Assembly: GCA_020634245.1 (NCBI GenBank)
Contig: JACKCC010000008.1
Span: 62,001 to 126,000, forward strand
Direction of reading: 5' to 3'
Length of the DNA: 64,000 nt
DNA from: Ardenticatenaceae bacterium
GTDB taxonomy: Bacteria; Chloroflexota; Anaerolineae; Promineifilales; Promineifilaceae
Below are positions 51,630 through 60,737 of this stretch, in pieces. Position 1 is the first letter of the stretch. Each line of letters begins with the position of its first letter. The translations under genes and the position numbers were made by a program. The notes beneath the pieces are model-generated. The model did no database searches. It was given only the letters and a program-made list of their open reading frames with translations, and was not told the origin of the DNA.

Positions 51630-52577
51630 TCATTTGTGAAAAAGCGCATCGAAAAAATATCGCCTGCCCAAAGCGTTTAGAGCTTCTATTTTCCGCTTTT
51701 CCCGAAAATCACTGGTGGCCCCTCTCTCAAAAAACCAGACACAATCAAATAAGATGCTTAACTTGTAAACATCGAACAGGTGGCGCTGTTCAATAAGAGG
51801 AAGCGGCCGGTGTTTCCTGTATTCTTGCACAACACTGCGGGCTTTTGCTAGATCAAGGGTAACGGCCGTGTGCGGCCACGCCCAATATTCAATCAAACCC
51901 ACCAAATCAAATTGCAAAAACGTATAGTTAGCATCGTCAAAATCAAGCAAAGCGGCGAATTCATCCCCTTGAAAAAGAACATTGGAAAAGTGAAAATCGC
52001 AATGACAAATCCCTTTAGGCAAAGATGATGGGAGATCGAGGGTGGTCAATTCGTGGGCTAACCAGGCAAATTTTTCACGGGCGTCTTGTGTCTTGATTTG
52101 TTCGGCTTCTGCACGCGCCAGAGTTTGGCATAAGTCGGCATCATAATTCCAGCGATGAGATACGTACTGCGAGCGGTAATTTGCGGTCAGTTTTTGCAAT
52201 TCGGCTGCTTTCTGGATAAGTTGCTGCCAATGGTAAAGGTCAGGTTGTTCGATGGGTTGCCCGACCATGAATTCAAAAATCGCCAATGGCTTGTGGCAAT
52301 ACATGCTCACGTACGCGCCCAGCACGTTCTTGAACTGAGCCGGGCATGGGTAGTGGCGTTCTGTCAAATAAACGAGCAAATCGCTTTCAAACAAGACCGA
52401 TTCTTGGGAACGGTTTTCGTAATAACGCAGCACAAATTTCCCTTGCGTGGTCTGTATGAAATAATTGGTCTGAACGGTTCCTTGTTGGATGGGTTCCGAC
52501 TGGATGAATGTTCCCAGTGTGTAGTGGGAGAGAATGTTCTCAAAATCGTTGCGTGTAAACGGTGTTTTAACGGTCAT
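51630..52577 (-). CDS. APH/homoserine kinase II-like phosphotransferase
   Basis: This 315-residue protein (from the chosen Met) has the aminoglycoside-phosphotransferase-type kinase fold. GICHCDFHFSNVLF gives the catalytic Asp and metal-binding Asn (H-x-D-x4-N), and AALLDFDDANYTFLQFDLV gives the D-F-D motif. QTTQGKFVLRYYENRSQES holds the ATP-site Lys region. Homoserine kinase type II (ThrB2) is the nearest named group, but choline or other small-molecule kinases look similar. The open frame reaches 52616, but the Met at 52577 matches the family start better; no strong ribosome site decides. Confidence 0.75.
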   Translation of the reverse strand: MTVKTPFTRNDFENILSHYTLGTFIQSEPIQQGTVQTNYFIQTTQGKFVLRYYENRSQESVLFESDLLVYLTERHYPCPAQFKNVLGAYVSMYCHKPLAIFEFMVGQPIEQPDLYHWQQLIQKAAELQKLTANYRSQYVSHRWNYDADLCQTLARAEAEQIKTQDAREKFAWLAHELTTLDLPSSLPKGICHCDFHFSNVLFQGDEFAALLDFDDANYTFLQFDLVGLIEYWAWPHTAVTLDLAKARSVVQEYRKHRPLPLIEQRHLFDVYKLSILFDCVWFFERGATSDFREKRKIEALNALGRRYFFDALFHK

Positions 52578-52687
52578 CTGTTTATGCAGTGCGCGACCAG
52601 GATCGAACTGGCCCATCTGGTTTTTGGAAATAAGTGGAGTTGATTATAATCTTTCTGATTTTAGGTGGCCAAACTGATGGAGAAATA

Positions 52688-53596
52688 ATGGCACAGATTA
52701 ACGGTAGCACAACATTAATAGGATTGATCGGCTGGCCGGTGACCCACAGTTTTAGCCCGGCAATGCACAATGCAGCGGCAGTAGCGGCCGGGCTGGATTA
52801 CGTGTATGTGCCTTTGCCGGTGCGGCCGGAGGATGTGGTGACGGCCGTGCCCGCTCTCCCCACCCTCGGTTTCCGCGGCGTCAACGTCACCATCCCCCAC
52901 AAACAAGCCGTTATGCCCCTCCTGGATGAGATTGACCCGGCGGCAGCGGCGATTGGGGCGGTGAATACGATAGTAGTAGAGACCAGGAGACTGGGGACTG
53001 TAGACTACCCAACTACCCGACTACAAGACTACAAGACTACTGGCTACAACACAGATTGGTCGGGTTTTTTGGCTGATTTGGCGGCGTTGGGGGTGCCGGT
53101 GGCGGGGCGCGATTGCCTGGTTTTGGGTGCGGGCGGCTCGGCACGGGCAGCGGCTTACGGACTGGCCTCGGCTGGCGGCCAGGTGCAGGTTTTAGCTCGC
53201 CGTTCCGAGCAGGCCCGCCAACTGGTGACTGATTTAACGCCCTGTCTCCGATCCATCACTCATGAAGGCTGGTTGACATCTTGGCCGCTGGTGGAATTGA
53301 AAACGGCCGTTGCCGCTACCACCGCCCCCCTCATCATCAACACCACCCCGCTGGGCATGTCACCCCAAGTTGATGCCTCGCCCTGGCCCGATGCGCTGCC
53401 CTTCCCCGCTGGCGCATTCGTTTATGATTTAGTCTACAATCCCCGCCAAACACGGCTGATGCAGCAAGCCCAAAACGCGGGCTGCGGCACAGCCAACGGC
53501 CTCGGCATGCTCGTCCAGCAGGGCGCACTGGCCTTCCAACTGTGGACAGGGGTGATGCCGGATGTGGAAATCATGAAGGCAGAAATCAGAAGGTAG
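52688..53596 (+). CDS. aroE: Shikimate dehydrogenase with in-frame repeat insertion
   Basis: AroE reduces 3-dehydroshikimate with NADPH. LIGWPVTHSFSPAMHNAAAVAAGLDYVYVPLPV is the substrate-binding start with the Ser-x-Ser pair. GVNVTIPHKQAVMPLLDEI has the catalytic Lys, and VLGAGGSARAAAYGLASAG is the NADPH motif. Normally GAVNTIV is followed within about ten residues by GYNTD; here about 20 residues (LGTVDYPTTRLQDYKTT) lie between, encoded by a GACTAC spacer repeat. The final codons come from a GGCAGAAATCAGAAGG spacer repeat. The start is ATG 52688 with GGAG upstream. Confidence 0.93.
   Translation: MAQINGSTTLIGLIGWPVTHSFSPAMHNAAAVAAGLDYVYVPLPVRPEDVVTAVPALPTLGFRGVNVTIPHKQAVMPLLDEIDPAAAAIGAVNTIVVETRRLGTVDYPTTRLQDYKTTGYNTDWSGFLADLAALGVPVAGRDCLVLGAGGSARAAAYGLASAGGQVQVLARRSEQARQLVTDLTPCLRSITHEGWLTSWPLVELKTAVAATTAPLIINTTPLGMSPQVDASPWPDALPFPAGAFVYDLVYNPRQTRLMQQAQNAGCGTANGLGMLVQQGALAFQLWTGVMPDVEIMKAEIRR
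52984..53042. repeat. GACTAC repeat inside aroE
   Basis: GGGGACTGTAGACTACCCAA, CTACCCGACTACAAGACTAC and AAGACTACTGGCTAC are about six copies of the GACTAC spacer unit. The block keeps the aroE frame open and lies at a surface loop between the dinucleotide and substrate domains. Confidence 0.8.
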
Positions 53597-53660
53597 AAAG
53601 CAGAAAAATAACCTCGCCTCTCTGTAACCCTGCCACTTTGCAACCTTGCAACCTATTCAA
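53573..53660. repeat. GGCAGAAATCAGAAGG and CCTTGCAACCT repeats after aroE
   Basis: The first block (53573-53606) supplies the last six codons and the stop of aroE. The second (CTGCCACTTTGCAACCTTGCAACC) is a member of the AAGTTGCAAAG family and makes up the leader of the amidohydrolase gene. Confidence 0.7.
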
Positions 53661-53671
53661 CTGGAGGACTC

Positions 53672-55330
53672 ATGTACGTTGATTTAATCATCCACAATGC
53701 CAAAATTTATACGGTGGACCCGGATTTACCCTGGGCCGAGGCAGTGGCGATGGGGAACGGCCGTATCCTGGCCGTGGGCCGTAACGATGAGATTTTGCCG
53801 CTGGCCGGGCCGGAAACTGAGCTGCTGGATGGCAACGGCCGTCTCGTTTTGCCCGGATTTACCGATTCCCACGTCCATTTTTTGCAGGTCGCCATCCGTA
53901 ATCACCAGATCAGCCTGTTCGGGATGGCTGATTTTGACGAGGTGCGGGAGAAGGTGGCAACGGCCGTTGCCCAGGCCAAACCGGGCGAATGGGTACAAGG
54001 CTGGGGCTGGGACGAAAACCTGTGGTCACGCCTGCCCAACCACGCCGATCTCGACGACATCGCCCCCAATACGCCCGTTGCGCTGGCCCGGATGGATATG
54101 CATACCTGGTGGGTCAACAGCGCCGCCCTCAAGCTGGCCGGCATCACCGCCGAAACACCCGATCCGCCGGAAAGTAAATTTGAGCGGGATGCTGATGGCA
54201 ATCCAACCGGCATCTTGCGTGAATGGAATGCCATCGAACAAGTCGATCTCCACATCCCCGAAACCGATGAAGCGACGCTGGCCGTCTGGCTGGAAGAGGC
54301 AATGGCCCTGGCCCACAGCCTGGGATTGACCGGTTTGCATGACCAACGCGTCGAAAACGAAGGCGATCTCAGCTTCCGGTTGTTCCAGGCGTTGAATCGG
54401 GCGGGAAAGCTTAATCTGCGACTGCACATGAACATCGCCGCCGACCGGCTGCCCAATGCGGCCGCATTGGGTTTGCAGCCCGGCTTCGGCGACGACCGGC
54501 TGTGGGTCGGCCACGTCAAATCCTTTGCCGACGGCACGATGGGATCGCAGACCGCCCATATGCTGGAGCCATTCAGTAATGATCCCGGCAACACAGGCAT
54601 CGCCGTGACCCCGGCTGATGAGATGTGGCAGCTAGCTGTGGCCGCCAGCAGCGCCGGATTCCCTATCTCTATCCATGCCATCGGCGACCGGGCGGTGCGG
54701 GAGGTGTTGGACGTTGTGGAAGAGTTGCAAGGGGGCAGGGGGGCAGGGGAGCAGGGGAGCAGGGGTGATTTTTCTCCCCCGCTCCCCCGCTCCCCTGCCC
54801 CCCTGCACTTATCCATGCCGCATCGCATCGAGCACGTGCAACTGCTGCATCCCGACGATGTGGGGCGGCTGGCGCAGTTGGGCGTGGTGGCGGCAGTGCA
54901 GCCGGTTCATTTGCAGACGGATTGGCCGACGGCGGATAAGGTGTGGGGCAAACGGGCACGGCTGACGTATGCGTTCCGGTCGCTGCTGGATGCGGGCACG
55001 GTGTTGGCTTTTGGTTCGGATGCGCCGGTAGCGCCGTTGAACCCGATGTTGGGGGTGTTTACGGCCGTTACCCGCCAGGACAACCAGCATCAACCAACCG
55101 GCGGCTGGTATCCACAGGAAAAAATCAGCCTGGAAGAGACGATTTACGCCTACACGATGGGACCGGCGATTTTGTCGGGCAAGCAGCATCTCCAGGGTTC
55201 CATCACACCGGGCAAGTGGGCGGATTTGATTGTGCTGGATCAGGATTTGTTTGCGATTGAACCGTCCCAGATTGGACAAACGCAAGTGGACGCCACGATT
55301 TTTGCCGGGGCGGTTGTCTATGTGCGTTAA
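53672..55330 (+). CDS. Amidohydrolase (YtcJ-like, amidohydrolase 3 family) with in-frame repeat
   Basis: The 552-residue metallohydrolase begins DLIIHNAKIYTVDPDLPWAEAVAMGNGRILAVG. GFTDSHVHFLQ gives the His-x-His site; WVGHVKSFADGTMGSQTAHML gives the Lys region; ISIHAIGDRAVREVLDVV and MPHRIEHVQL supply further His ligands; and LAFGSDAPVAPLNPMLGVFTAV gives the Asp. Substrate in this group is unknown. Residues about 355-378 (GGRGAGEQGSRG, then PPLPRSPAPL) are low-complexity and are encoded by a long inverted repeat. ATG 53672 has GGAGG at good spacing. A GNAT gene overlaps its end. Confidence 0.86.
   Translation: MYVDLIIHNAKIYTVDPDLPWAEAVAMGNGRILAVGRNDEILPLAGPETELLDGNGRLVLPGFTDSHVHFLQVAIRNHQISLFGMADFDEVREKVATAVAQAKPGEWVQGWGWDENLWSRLPNHADLDDIAPNTPVALARMDMHTWWVNSAALKLAGITAETPDPPESKFERDADGNPTGILREWNAIEQVDLHIPETDEATLAVWLEEAMALAHSLGLTGLHDQRVENEGDLSFRLFQALNRAGKLNLRLHMNIAADRLPNAAALGLQPGFGDDRLWVGHVKSFADGTMGSQTAHMLEPFSNDPGNTGIAVTPADEMWQLAVAASSAGFPISIHAIGDRAVREVLDVVEELQGGRGAGEQGSRGDFSPPLPRSPAPLHLSMPHRIEHVQLLHPDDVGRLAQLGVVAAVQPVHLQTDWPTADKVWGKRARLTYAFRSLLDAGTVLAFGSDAPVAPLNPMLGVFTAVTRQDNQHQPTGGWYPQEKISLEETIYAYTMGPAILSGKQHLQGSITPGKWADLIVLDQDLFAIEPSQIGQTQVDATIFAGAVVYVR
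54735..54806. repeat. GCAGGGGAG inverted repeat inside the amidohydrolase gene
   Basis: GCAGGGGGGCAGGGGAGCAG and two further AGCAGGGG units form a left arm of about 31 bases. A complementary right arm (CCCCCGCTCCCCCGCTCCCC, then TGCCCCCCTGC) follows after a 9-base loop. It can form a very stable hairpin in DNA or mRNA. It lies just before the HRIEH metal motif and keeps the reading frame. Confidence 0.85.
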
Positions 55331-56231
55331 AGGATTGGTGGCACGGCCGTACCAGGATGAATCAGACCTTTTGGCCATGCAAGCGTTAGTTCAGCGCATC
55401 TGGTCGAAGGAGTGTCACATTCACATTGGCGATCTGGCCTGGCAAAGAGGCCGCTGGAAAGCCGGAAAACCTGACTGGCCGACGATGTTGTGGGAAATCG
55501 AGGGTTCCATCGCCGCCTGGGGCTGGATGCAGCTTCCCAACGAGTTTGAATTTCTGGTCGATCCGGCCGTGCCCGATCTGGTTGACGTCGTGCTTGACTG
55601 GGCGAAAAGTGAGACGCTGAGTATCCAACTGAAAACGGCCGTTCTGGACACCGAAGCCCATCTCATTGATGCTCTTCTTCGTCACGGGTTCCAGGCGGTA
55701 GATGGCTGGTTTTTTGATTACATGAGCCGCCCGCTCCACAATCTGCCGGAACCGGTTTTGCCGCCGGGTTTTACAGCGCGCGCCGTCGCCCTGCCCGACG
55801 ATTTTGAGCGCCGGGTGCAGGTTCACCGCAAAGCCTGGTCGGTTTTGCCTTTTGCCGATGGTGAGCGGGTCGTGACATCCAAGCTGACGCCGGAAGCTTT
55901 CCAAGAGACCGTCACAACCTGGCCCTACCGTGCTGAGCTGGACTGGGTTGTGGTCAGCCCGGACGGCGAGTTTGCGGCCACGTGCTGCACCTGGCTGGAT
56001 GAAAAGAATGGCGTGATTGAGTTGGAGCCTGTCGGCACAGACCCGGCATATCGCCATTTAGGGCTGGGCAGCGCAGTTTGTCTGGCGGCGATGAATGCAG
56101 CGCGGGCGGTTGGGGCGCAGGATGCGATTGTTTATGCCAGGGGAGATGGCGCCTATCCTGTTCCCCGGATTTTGTATGCTAAATTGGAGTTTGTGGGCTA
56201 CGGCCGTACCCGGACGTATGTTTGGGGATGA
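55320..56231 (+). CDS. GNAT-family N-acetyltransferase
   Basis: A 303-residue protein with two GNAT-like halves. The second half is typical: VVSPDGEFAATCCTWLDEKNGVIELEPVGTDPAYRHLGLGSAVCLAAMNAARAVGAQDAIVYARGD, where the R-x-x-G-x-G/A loop (YRHLGLGSA) binds acetyl-CoA. The first half (IWSKECHIHIGDLAWQRGRW) is less conserved. ATG 55320 overlaps the amidohydrolase stop by 11 bases; GTG 55335 is an alternative. Substrate is unknown; a shared transcript with the amidohydrolase is likely. Confidence 0.82.
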   Translation: MCVKGLVARPYQDESDLLAMQALVQRIWSKECHIHIGDLAWQRGRWKAGKPDWPTMLWEIEGSIAAWGWMQLPNEFEFLVDPAVPDLVDVVLDWAKSETLSIQLKTAVLDTEAHLIDALLRHGFQAVDGWFFDYMSRPLHNLPEPVLPPGFTARAVALPDDFERRVQVHRKAWSVLPFADGERVVTSKLTPEAFQETVTTWPYRAELDWVVVSPDGEFAATCCTWLDEKNGVIELEPVGTDPAYRHLGLGSAVCLAAMNAARAVGAQDAIVYARGDGAYPVPRILYAKLEFVGYGRTRTYVWG

Positions 56232-56246
56232 TGCGGGCAACGGCCG

Positions 56247-58730
56247 TTAATCGGCACTTCTTTTTGATACAGGCAGCCAGAGATGGAAGACGCTGCCTTG
56301 ATCCGGCCGGTTTGCAGCTTCAATAGAGCCGCCGTGCAGTTCGGCGATTTCCTTCACCAGAGCCAACCCCAATCCGCTGCCGGGAATGTTGGATTGGCCA
56401 ACTTGCCGCCCCCGATAGAAGCGGTCAAACAGATAAGGCAAATCATCCGGATCAATACCGTCTCCGGTATCGGCAACTTCCAGACAAACCTGCTGGCGGT
56501 AAGCATCGAAAATGAGACGTACGACAATTTCGCCTTCTTTGGTGTATTGGATACTGTTGGTAATGAGGTTGACGAGGCAGTGCCGGAGTTGGTTTTCGTC
56601 GGCCAGAATTGGCGGGACGGCCGGGTTGGGGTTAAAGATTAACGCCAGTCCGGCAGCATTGGCCAACTGCTTTTGTTGGTTGATGCCACGGGTTATGAGG
56701 GTGTTGAGATTGGTTTCCTGGAACTGGATGCTTTCTTTGAACAGTTCCAACCGCATTATGGCCAGAACGTCTTCGCTGATGCGGATGATCCGGTTGGTGG
56801 ATTGCCGCAGGATTGTCATGTACTTTTCCCGTTTGTCGGGCGTACCCATTTCCATTAAGTCGAGATACAAGTTCAAATTGGCCAGGGGGGTACGCAGTTC
56901 GTGGGACATATCTTCGATGAATTTGTTTTTGATTTCATCCAGTTTTTTGAGCTGTATGTTGGCGTTAGCCAGTTCTTGGGTACGTTCCTGAACTCGTTTT
57001 TCCAATTCGTCGTGGGCTTTTTGCAGGGCAGCCTGGGCCTGTTGGCGTTCGGTGATGTCGTGTACGGCCGTTACCTGCACTATCCGCCCTTCATATTCAT
57101 ACGTTTTACTTTGAAGTTGCGCCGGGAAAGTCGATCCATCTTTGCGTCGCGCCAACGCTTCATACGGTTTATCGTGCCCTGATAACGCATTTTTGTTCAC
57201 CAACTCCTGGAATTCATCGGTGATGAGTTCGATGCCACGCATGCCAATGAGTTCATCGTAGCCATAGCCAAACATGACAACGGCCGCTTGATTGCATTCA
57301 ACACAAAATCCTTTATCCGTAAAGAACAATGCTTCAAATGTGCTTTCTGACAGTGCACGGTTCTTTGCTTCACTTTCACGCAGGGCATTTTGGGCCTTCG
57401 CAATTTCGGTAATATCCCAAAAGATGCCCTGAATGCCAACGACGTGGCCAGACGTATCATAAATAGGTGTCTTAACGGTCTGAACATACGATTTTTCACT
57501 GCCCGGAAAGCAAAATTCTTCGACCAGTTCTAACGTCTGACCATTGATCATCACCCGTCGATCATCTGCCTGGTATTTCTGGGCTAATTCTGGTGGATGA
57601 AAGTCGAAATCGCTTTTGCCTATGATGTGTTCCGGAGAACAGCCCAGTATTTGAGCGTAATGGGTGTTGGCGAAGGTGTAACGGCCGTTAACATCCTTGC
57701 GGAAAATATTTTGCGGCAAGCTGTTCACTAATGATTGGTACAATGCTTCCGAATCCCGCAATGCATTTTCAATTCGTTTGCGTTGGGTAATATCTAACAG
57801 TTGGGCCGTTGTGGCCTGACGGCGTTTACTGCCATTGGGGATTGATGATGCAATAATTTCGACTCGTCTAATGGTTCCGTCTTTGCGGACAACGTTAAAT
57901 TCATAACGGGCTGGTACATCTTCACCGGCCTGACGGCGCAGGTAATAATTGCTTACCAAACGTGAACTTTCCTCATCAATTACAGTCCGAAAATCACGGC
58001 CCAGTAATTCTTCAGTGGTGTAGCCGGTAATCTGGCTCATCTCGTCATTGACGTATGAAAAACAAAATTGTGAATCAACTTGCAGTACACCCACGTGTGA
58101 ATTCTCGACGATGGATCGGAACAGCATTTCGCTGCGTTTTAGTTGATCCGCCTGGGCTTTGATTTGGTTCAAATATTGCTGGCGGACATTGTTGGAAACG
58201 AGCGCCAGGCTGAGCATAATGAAAATATAACCCAGGGGGAAAAGTAGATCGCCAAAGGAGATGTCGGGAACGAAGAAGGGGAGCGGTAAAATTGTTGCCA
58301 GATTCACAACGAGGAGAAGGATTGATCGACGCCATGATAGCAGCAGGAATCCTAAAAAGAGCGTAGGGGTGATCAGGATAACGGCCGTTGACAGGGCATC
58401 ATCACGGAAGTTAAGCAGCAAAATGGTGCTAATTGGCAGGAACGTGAACAGGGTGAGCGTGATCAGGCTGCCAACCTGATAATAGCGTGTACGACTAAAT
58501 ACGTAGGCAACAGATAGAAAAACAGCCATGACCCCAAAGTGAAACGGGAAACTGTTATTCAGCAGTCCCCGCACTGCTTCGGGAATAACGTATAAAGGTA
58601 ACAGTACAACTAGTATGGCAGCCAACAGGCGGGCCTGTCGTTTTTGTTCTTCTTGTTGAATGGCCGGGGCAGGAGCTACAAGCCAGTTCCACAGCCAAAG
58701 TAACTGGTTTGTCATACGATATTTTGACAA
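56247..58730 (-). CDS. Membrane PAS-domain sensor histidine kinase (827 aa)
   Basis: About six hydrophobic segments (residues 30-185) precede three PAS/PAC modules, beginning near residues 200, 330 and 455 (FRSIVENSHVGVLQVDSQFCFSYVNDEMSQITGYT; YQSLVNSLPQNIFRKDVNGRYTFANTHYAQILGCS; and a third). A short coiled-coil (ELEKRVQERTQELANANIQLKKLDEI) leads to the HisKA motif MSHELRTPLANLNLYLDLM. N, G1 and G2 boxes follow (NLITNSIQY, DTGDGIDPDDLPYLFDRF, GSGLGLALV). There is no response regulator gene nearby, so it is an orphan kinase. The upstream neighbour is a close paralog. Confidence 0.92.
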   Translation of the reverse strand: MSKYRMTNQLLWLWNWLVAPAPAIQQEEQKRQARLLAAILVVLLPLYVIPEAVRGLLNNSFPFHFGVMAVFLSVAYVFSRTRYYQVGSLITLTLFTFLPISTILLLNFRDDALSTAVILITPTLFLGFLLLSWRRSILLLVVNLATILPLPFFVPDISFGDLLFPLGYIFIMLSLALVSNNVRQQYLNQIKAQADQLKRSEMLFRSIVENSHVGVLQVDSQFCFSYVNDEMSQITGYTTEELLGRDFRTVIDEESSRLVSNYYLRRQAGEDVPARYEFNVVRKDGTIRRVEIIASSIPNGSKRRQATTAQLLDITQRKRIENALRDSEALYQSLVNSLPQNIFRKDVNGRYTFANTHYAQILGCSPEHIIGKSDFDFHPPELAQKYQADDRRVMINGQTLELVEEFCFPGSEKSYVQTVKTPIYDTSGHVVGIQGIFWDITEIAKAQNALRESEAKNRALSESTFEALFFTDKGFCVECNQAAVVMFGYGYDELIGMRGIELITDEFQELVNKNALSGHDKPYEALARRKDGSTFPAQLQSKTYEYEGRIVQVTAVHDITERQQAQAALQKAHDELEKRVQERTQELANANIQLKKLDEIKNKFIEDMSHELRTPLANLNLYLDLMEMGTPDKREKYMTILRQSTNRIIRISEDVLAIMRLELFKESIQFQETNLNTLITRGINQQKQLANAAGLALIFNPNPAVPPILADENQLRHCLVNLITNSIQYTKEGEIVVRLIFDAYRQQVCLEVADTGDGIDPDDLPYLFDRFYRGRQVGQSNIPGSGLGLALVKEIAELHGGSIEAANRPDQGSVFHLWLPVSKRSAD

Positions 58731-58801
58731 GAAAAAATGTGATGGCTCTTTATTTTCTTACAGTTCTTTCACTTGTGCTTCAATGGTTGAATTGTAAGTA
58801 A

Positions 58802-58829
58802 ATTATAGGGAAACGGCCGTATTTCACAA
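58802..58829 (-). promoter_or_regulatory. Promoter of the 827-aa kinase gene
   Basis: On the minus strand TTGTGA (58824-58829), a 16-base spacer and TATAAT (58802-58807). The spacer holds an ACGGCCGT palindrome (about 58813-58820). The leader is about 65 bases. Confidence 0.5.
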
Positions 58830-58896
58830 TAACCTGGTTATCACATCCTTTTCAGTGTCGGACCAGCAGTCATGTAACGGCCGTTAATAACTTTAT

Positions 58897-60657
58897 TCAC
58901 GAATTCGCCAGGGGCAACCATAGACGAAAAATACTGCCTTTATCCGGTCGGTTTTCAGCCTCGACAGAACCGCCATGAAGTTCAGCAACCTCCCTGACCA
59001 ACGCTAGCCCAAGACCACTGCCAGGGATATTGGACTGCCCAACCTGATGTCCACGATAAAACCGATCAAATAAATAAGGCAAGTCGGCCGGATCGATGCC
59101 TGTACCGGTATCAGCGACCGCCAGGCAAGCACGTCGGCCTGTTTCATCGAGTAAGGTACGCACTTCGATTTGCCCTTCGGCCGTGTAATTGATGCTGTTG
59201 GCAATGAGATTGATCAAGCAGTGCCGGATCCGATTTTCGTCAGCACGAACCAGAGGAATTACCGGATTAGGAACAAAAATTAAATCCAGGCCAGATGTGC
59301 CGGCCAATTGTTTTTGTTGTTGGGTCACGCTGGCAGCCAATGTGTTCAAATTTACCGGTTTGAATCGGATATCATCTTTGAAAAGCTCAAGCCGGATCAT
59401 TGCCAGTACATCTTCACTAATACGCGTGACCCGATTGGTAGCCTGACGCAAAACGGCCAGATAGTGATCCTGTTTCTCCGGCTTGCCTATCTCCAGCAAA
59501 TCCAGATAGAGATTCATGTTAGCTAAAGGCGTGCGCAGTTCGTGGGACATATCTTCGATGAATTTGTTTTTGAGATGATCCAGTTTTTTAAGTTGGGCGT
59601 TGGCTTCGGCTAATTCCTGGGTGCGCTCCTGAACGCGTTTTTCCAGTTCATCGTGGGCATTTTGCAGGGCAGTTTCGGCCCTTTTGCGTTCAGTGATGTC
59701 GATAAGTTGAGCAATGGTTTGGAGACGGCCGTTTTCACCCACGAAAGACCCGGCACTTATCTCTACCGGACGATTCTGACCATCTTTACAAATAATGCTG
59801 AATTCATACCGGCCAGGAACATATTCACCAGCTTGATTACGCAGGTAGGCATTAGCTAACAAGTCACGAGTTTCACCATCCAGCATCATCCGAAAATCAC
59901 GTCCTATCAACTCCACATGCGAATAACCGGTGATTTGACAAAACCTGTCATTCACATATACAAATTGAAAAGTGTCATTTACCTGCAAAATACCGGCATG
60001 CGAATGCTCGACCAATGAGCGAAATTGCGTCTCACTGCGTGCCAATTCCCTGGCTTTCGATTCAATTTCATCCAGATATTCTTGTCGAGCATTGATGGCA
60101 ACAGCCAACAAAATAATCACAACAAGGACAAAGCCTAACGGATAAAACAAAGCATTGTATGTGATGTTTGGTTTCCACAACGGCAGGGAAAGAATAACCA
60201 GAAGATTGATTGTGATTAGAAATTTGATTTCTCTGGTATTGAGCAGCAAACTGCCAAAAATTAAGGTGGGAATGATCCAGATAACTGTCGTTATCGTTTC
60301 TTCGGGGCCAATAACCCCAACAAGAATACTGACAGCAGGCAGGCAGGTGAAAAACAACAGTGTGATAAAAACACCAACCTTATAGTAGCGTGACCGGCTG
60401 AAAAAATAGGCCACAAGCAGGGGGAGTACTCCTGGCAGCAAGCGGGGAATTGCTTCATTGGCCGTAATCAAACGAAAAATATCGGGCAGCAGATAAAGAG
60501 GGATAATGGTTAACAAGGACTTGGCCAAGAAAAACGCCTTTTGCTGCTCAGCAGCATCTTTAATGGCTACAGAGGGGAAAGTTAACCAATGCCACAATTG
60601 CCAGACAAACTGTCTGTCACTACTATTTTGTTTTTGAGGGGAATCTCCAGTATCCAC
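58897..60657 (-). CDS. Membrane PAS-domain sensor histidine kinase (586 aa)
   Basis: A GTG start (60657) gives 586 residues. The membrane region of about six segments (residues 38-190) is similar to that of the downstream paralog. One PAS/PAC module (FRSLVEHSHAGILQVNDTFQFVYVNDRFCQITGYS) is followed by the same coiled-coil, then MSHELRTPLANMNLYLDLLEIG with the phosphorylated His, and N/G boxes (NLIANSINYT, DTGTGIDPADLPYLFDRF, GSGLGLALV). It differs from the other kinase mainly by lacking two PAS domains. It is a tandem duplicate; the shared membrane domain likely senses related signals. Confidence 0.92.
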   Translation of the reverse strand: MDTGDSPQKQNSSDRQFVWQLWHWLTFPSVAIKDAAEQQKAFFLAKSLLTIIPLYLLPDIFRLITANEAIPRLLPGVLPLLVAYFFSRSRYYKVGVFITLLFFTCLPAVSILVGVIGPEETITTVIWIIPTLIFGSLLLNTREIKFLITINLLVILSLPLWKPNITYNALFYPLGFVLVVIILLAVAINARQEYLDEIESKARELARSETQFRSLVEHSHAGILQVNDTFQFVYVNDRFCQITGYSHVELIGRDFRMMLDGETRDLLANAYLRNQAGEYVPGRYEFSIICKDGQNRPVEISAGSFVGENGRLQTIAQLIDITERKRAETALQNAHDELEKRVQERTQELAEANAQLKKLDHLKNKFIEDMSHELRTPLANMNLYLDLLEIGKPEKQDHYLAVLRQATNRVTRISEDVLAMIRLELFKDDIRFKPVNLNTLAASVTQQQKQLAGTSGLDLIFVPNPVIPLVRADENRIRHCLINLIANSINYTAEGQIEVRTLLDETGRRACLAVADTGTGIDPADLPYLFDRFYRGHQVGQSNIPGSGLGLALVREVAELHGGSVEAENRPDKGSIFRLWLPLANS

Positions 60658-60708
60658 TTTTTATGCTCGCGAAAATCAGCATCGATTTCCCAACCGATTG
60701 ATGGATAC

Positions 60709-60737
60709 ATTATAGGGTAACGGCCGTTACCCACCAA
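60709..60737 (-). promoter_or_regulatory. Promoter of the 586-aa kinase gene
   Basis: TTGGTG (60732-60737), a 17-base spacer and TATAAT (60709-60714) on the minus strand. The spacer is dominated by the palindrome AACGGCCGTT; the shared word CCCTATAAT follows in both kinase promoters. Confidence 0.5.

Noticed and set aside
52577..52616. A tRNA-like 3' piece on the minus strand (a GCCAG-TTCGATC-CTGGT arm followed by CGCGCAC).
   Set aside because: Only the T-arm and one acceptor strand fit; no D-arm, anticodon arm or matching 5' acceptor strand lies upstream. It may be a tRNA remnant or chance.
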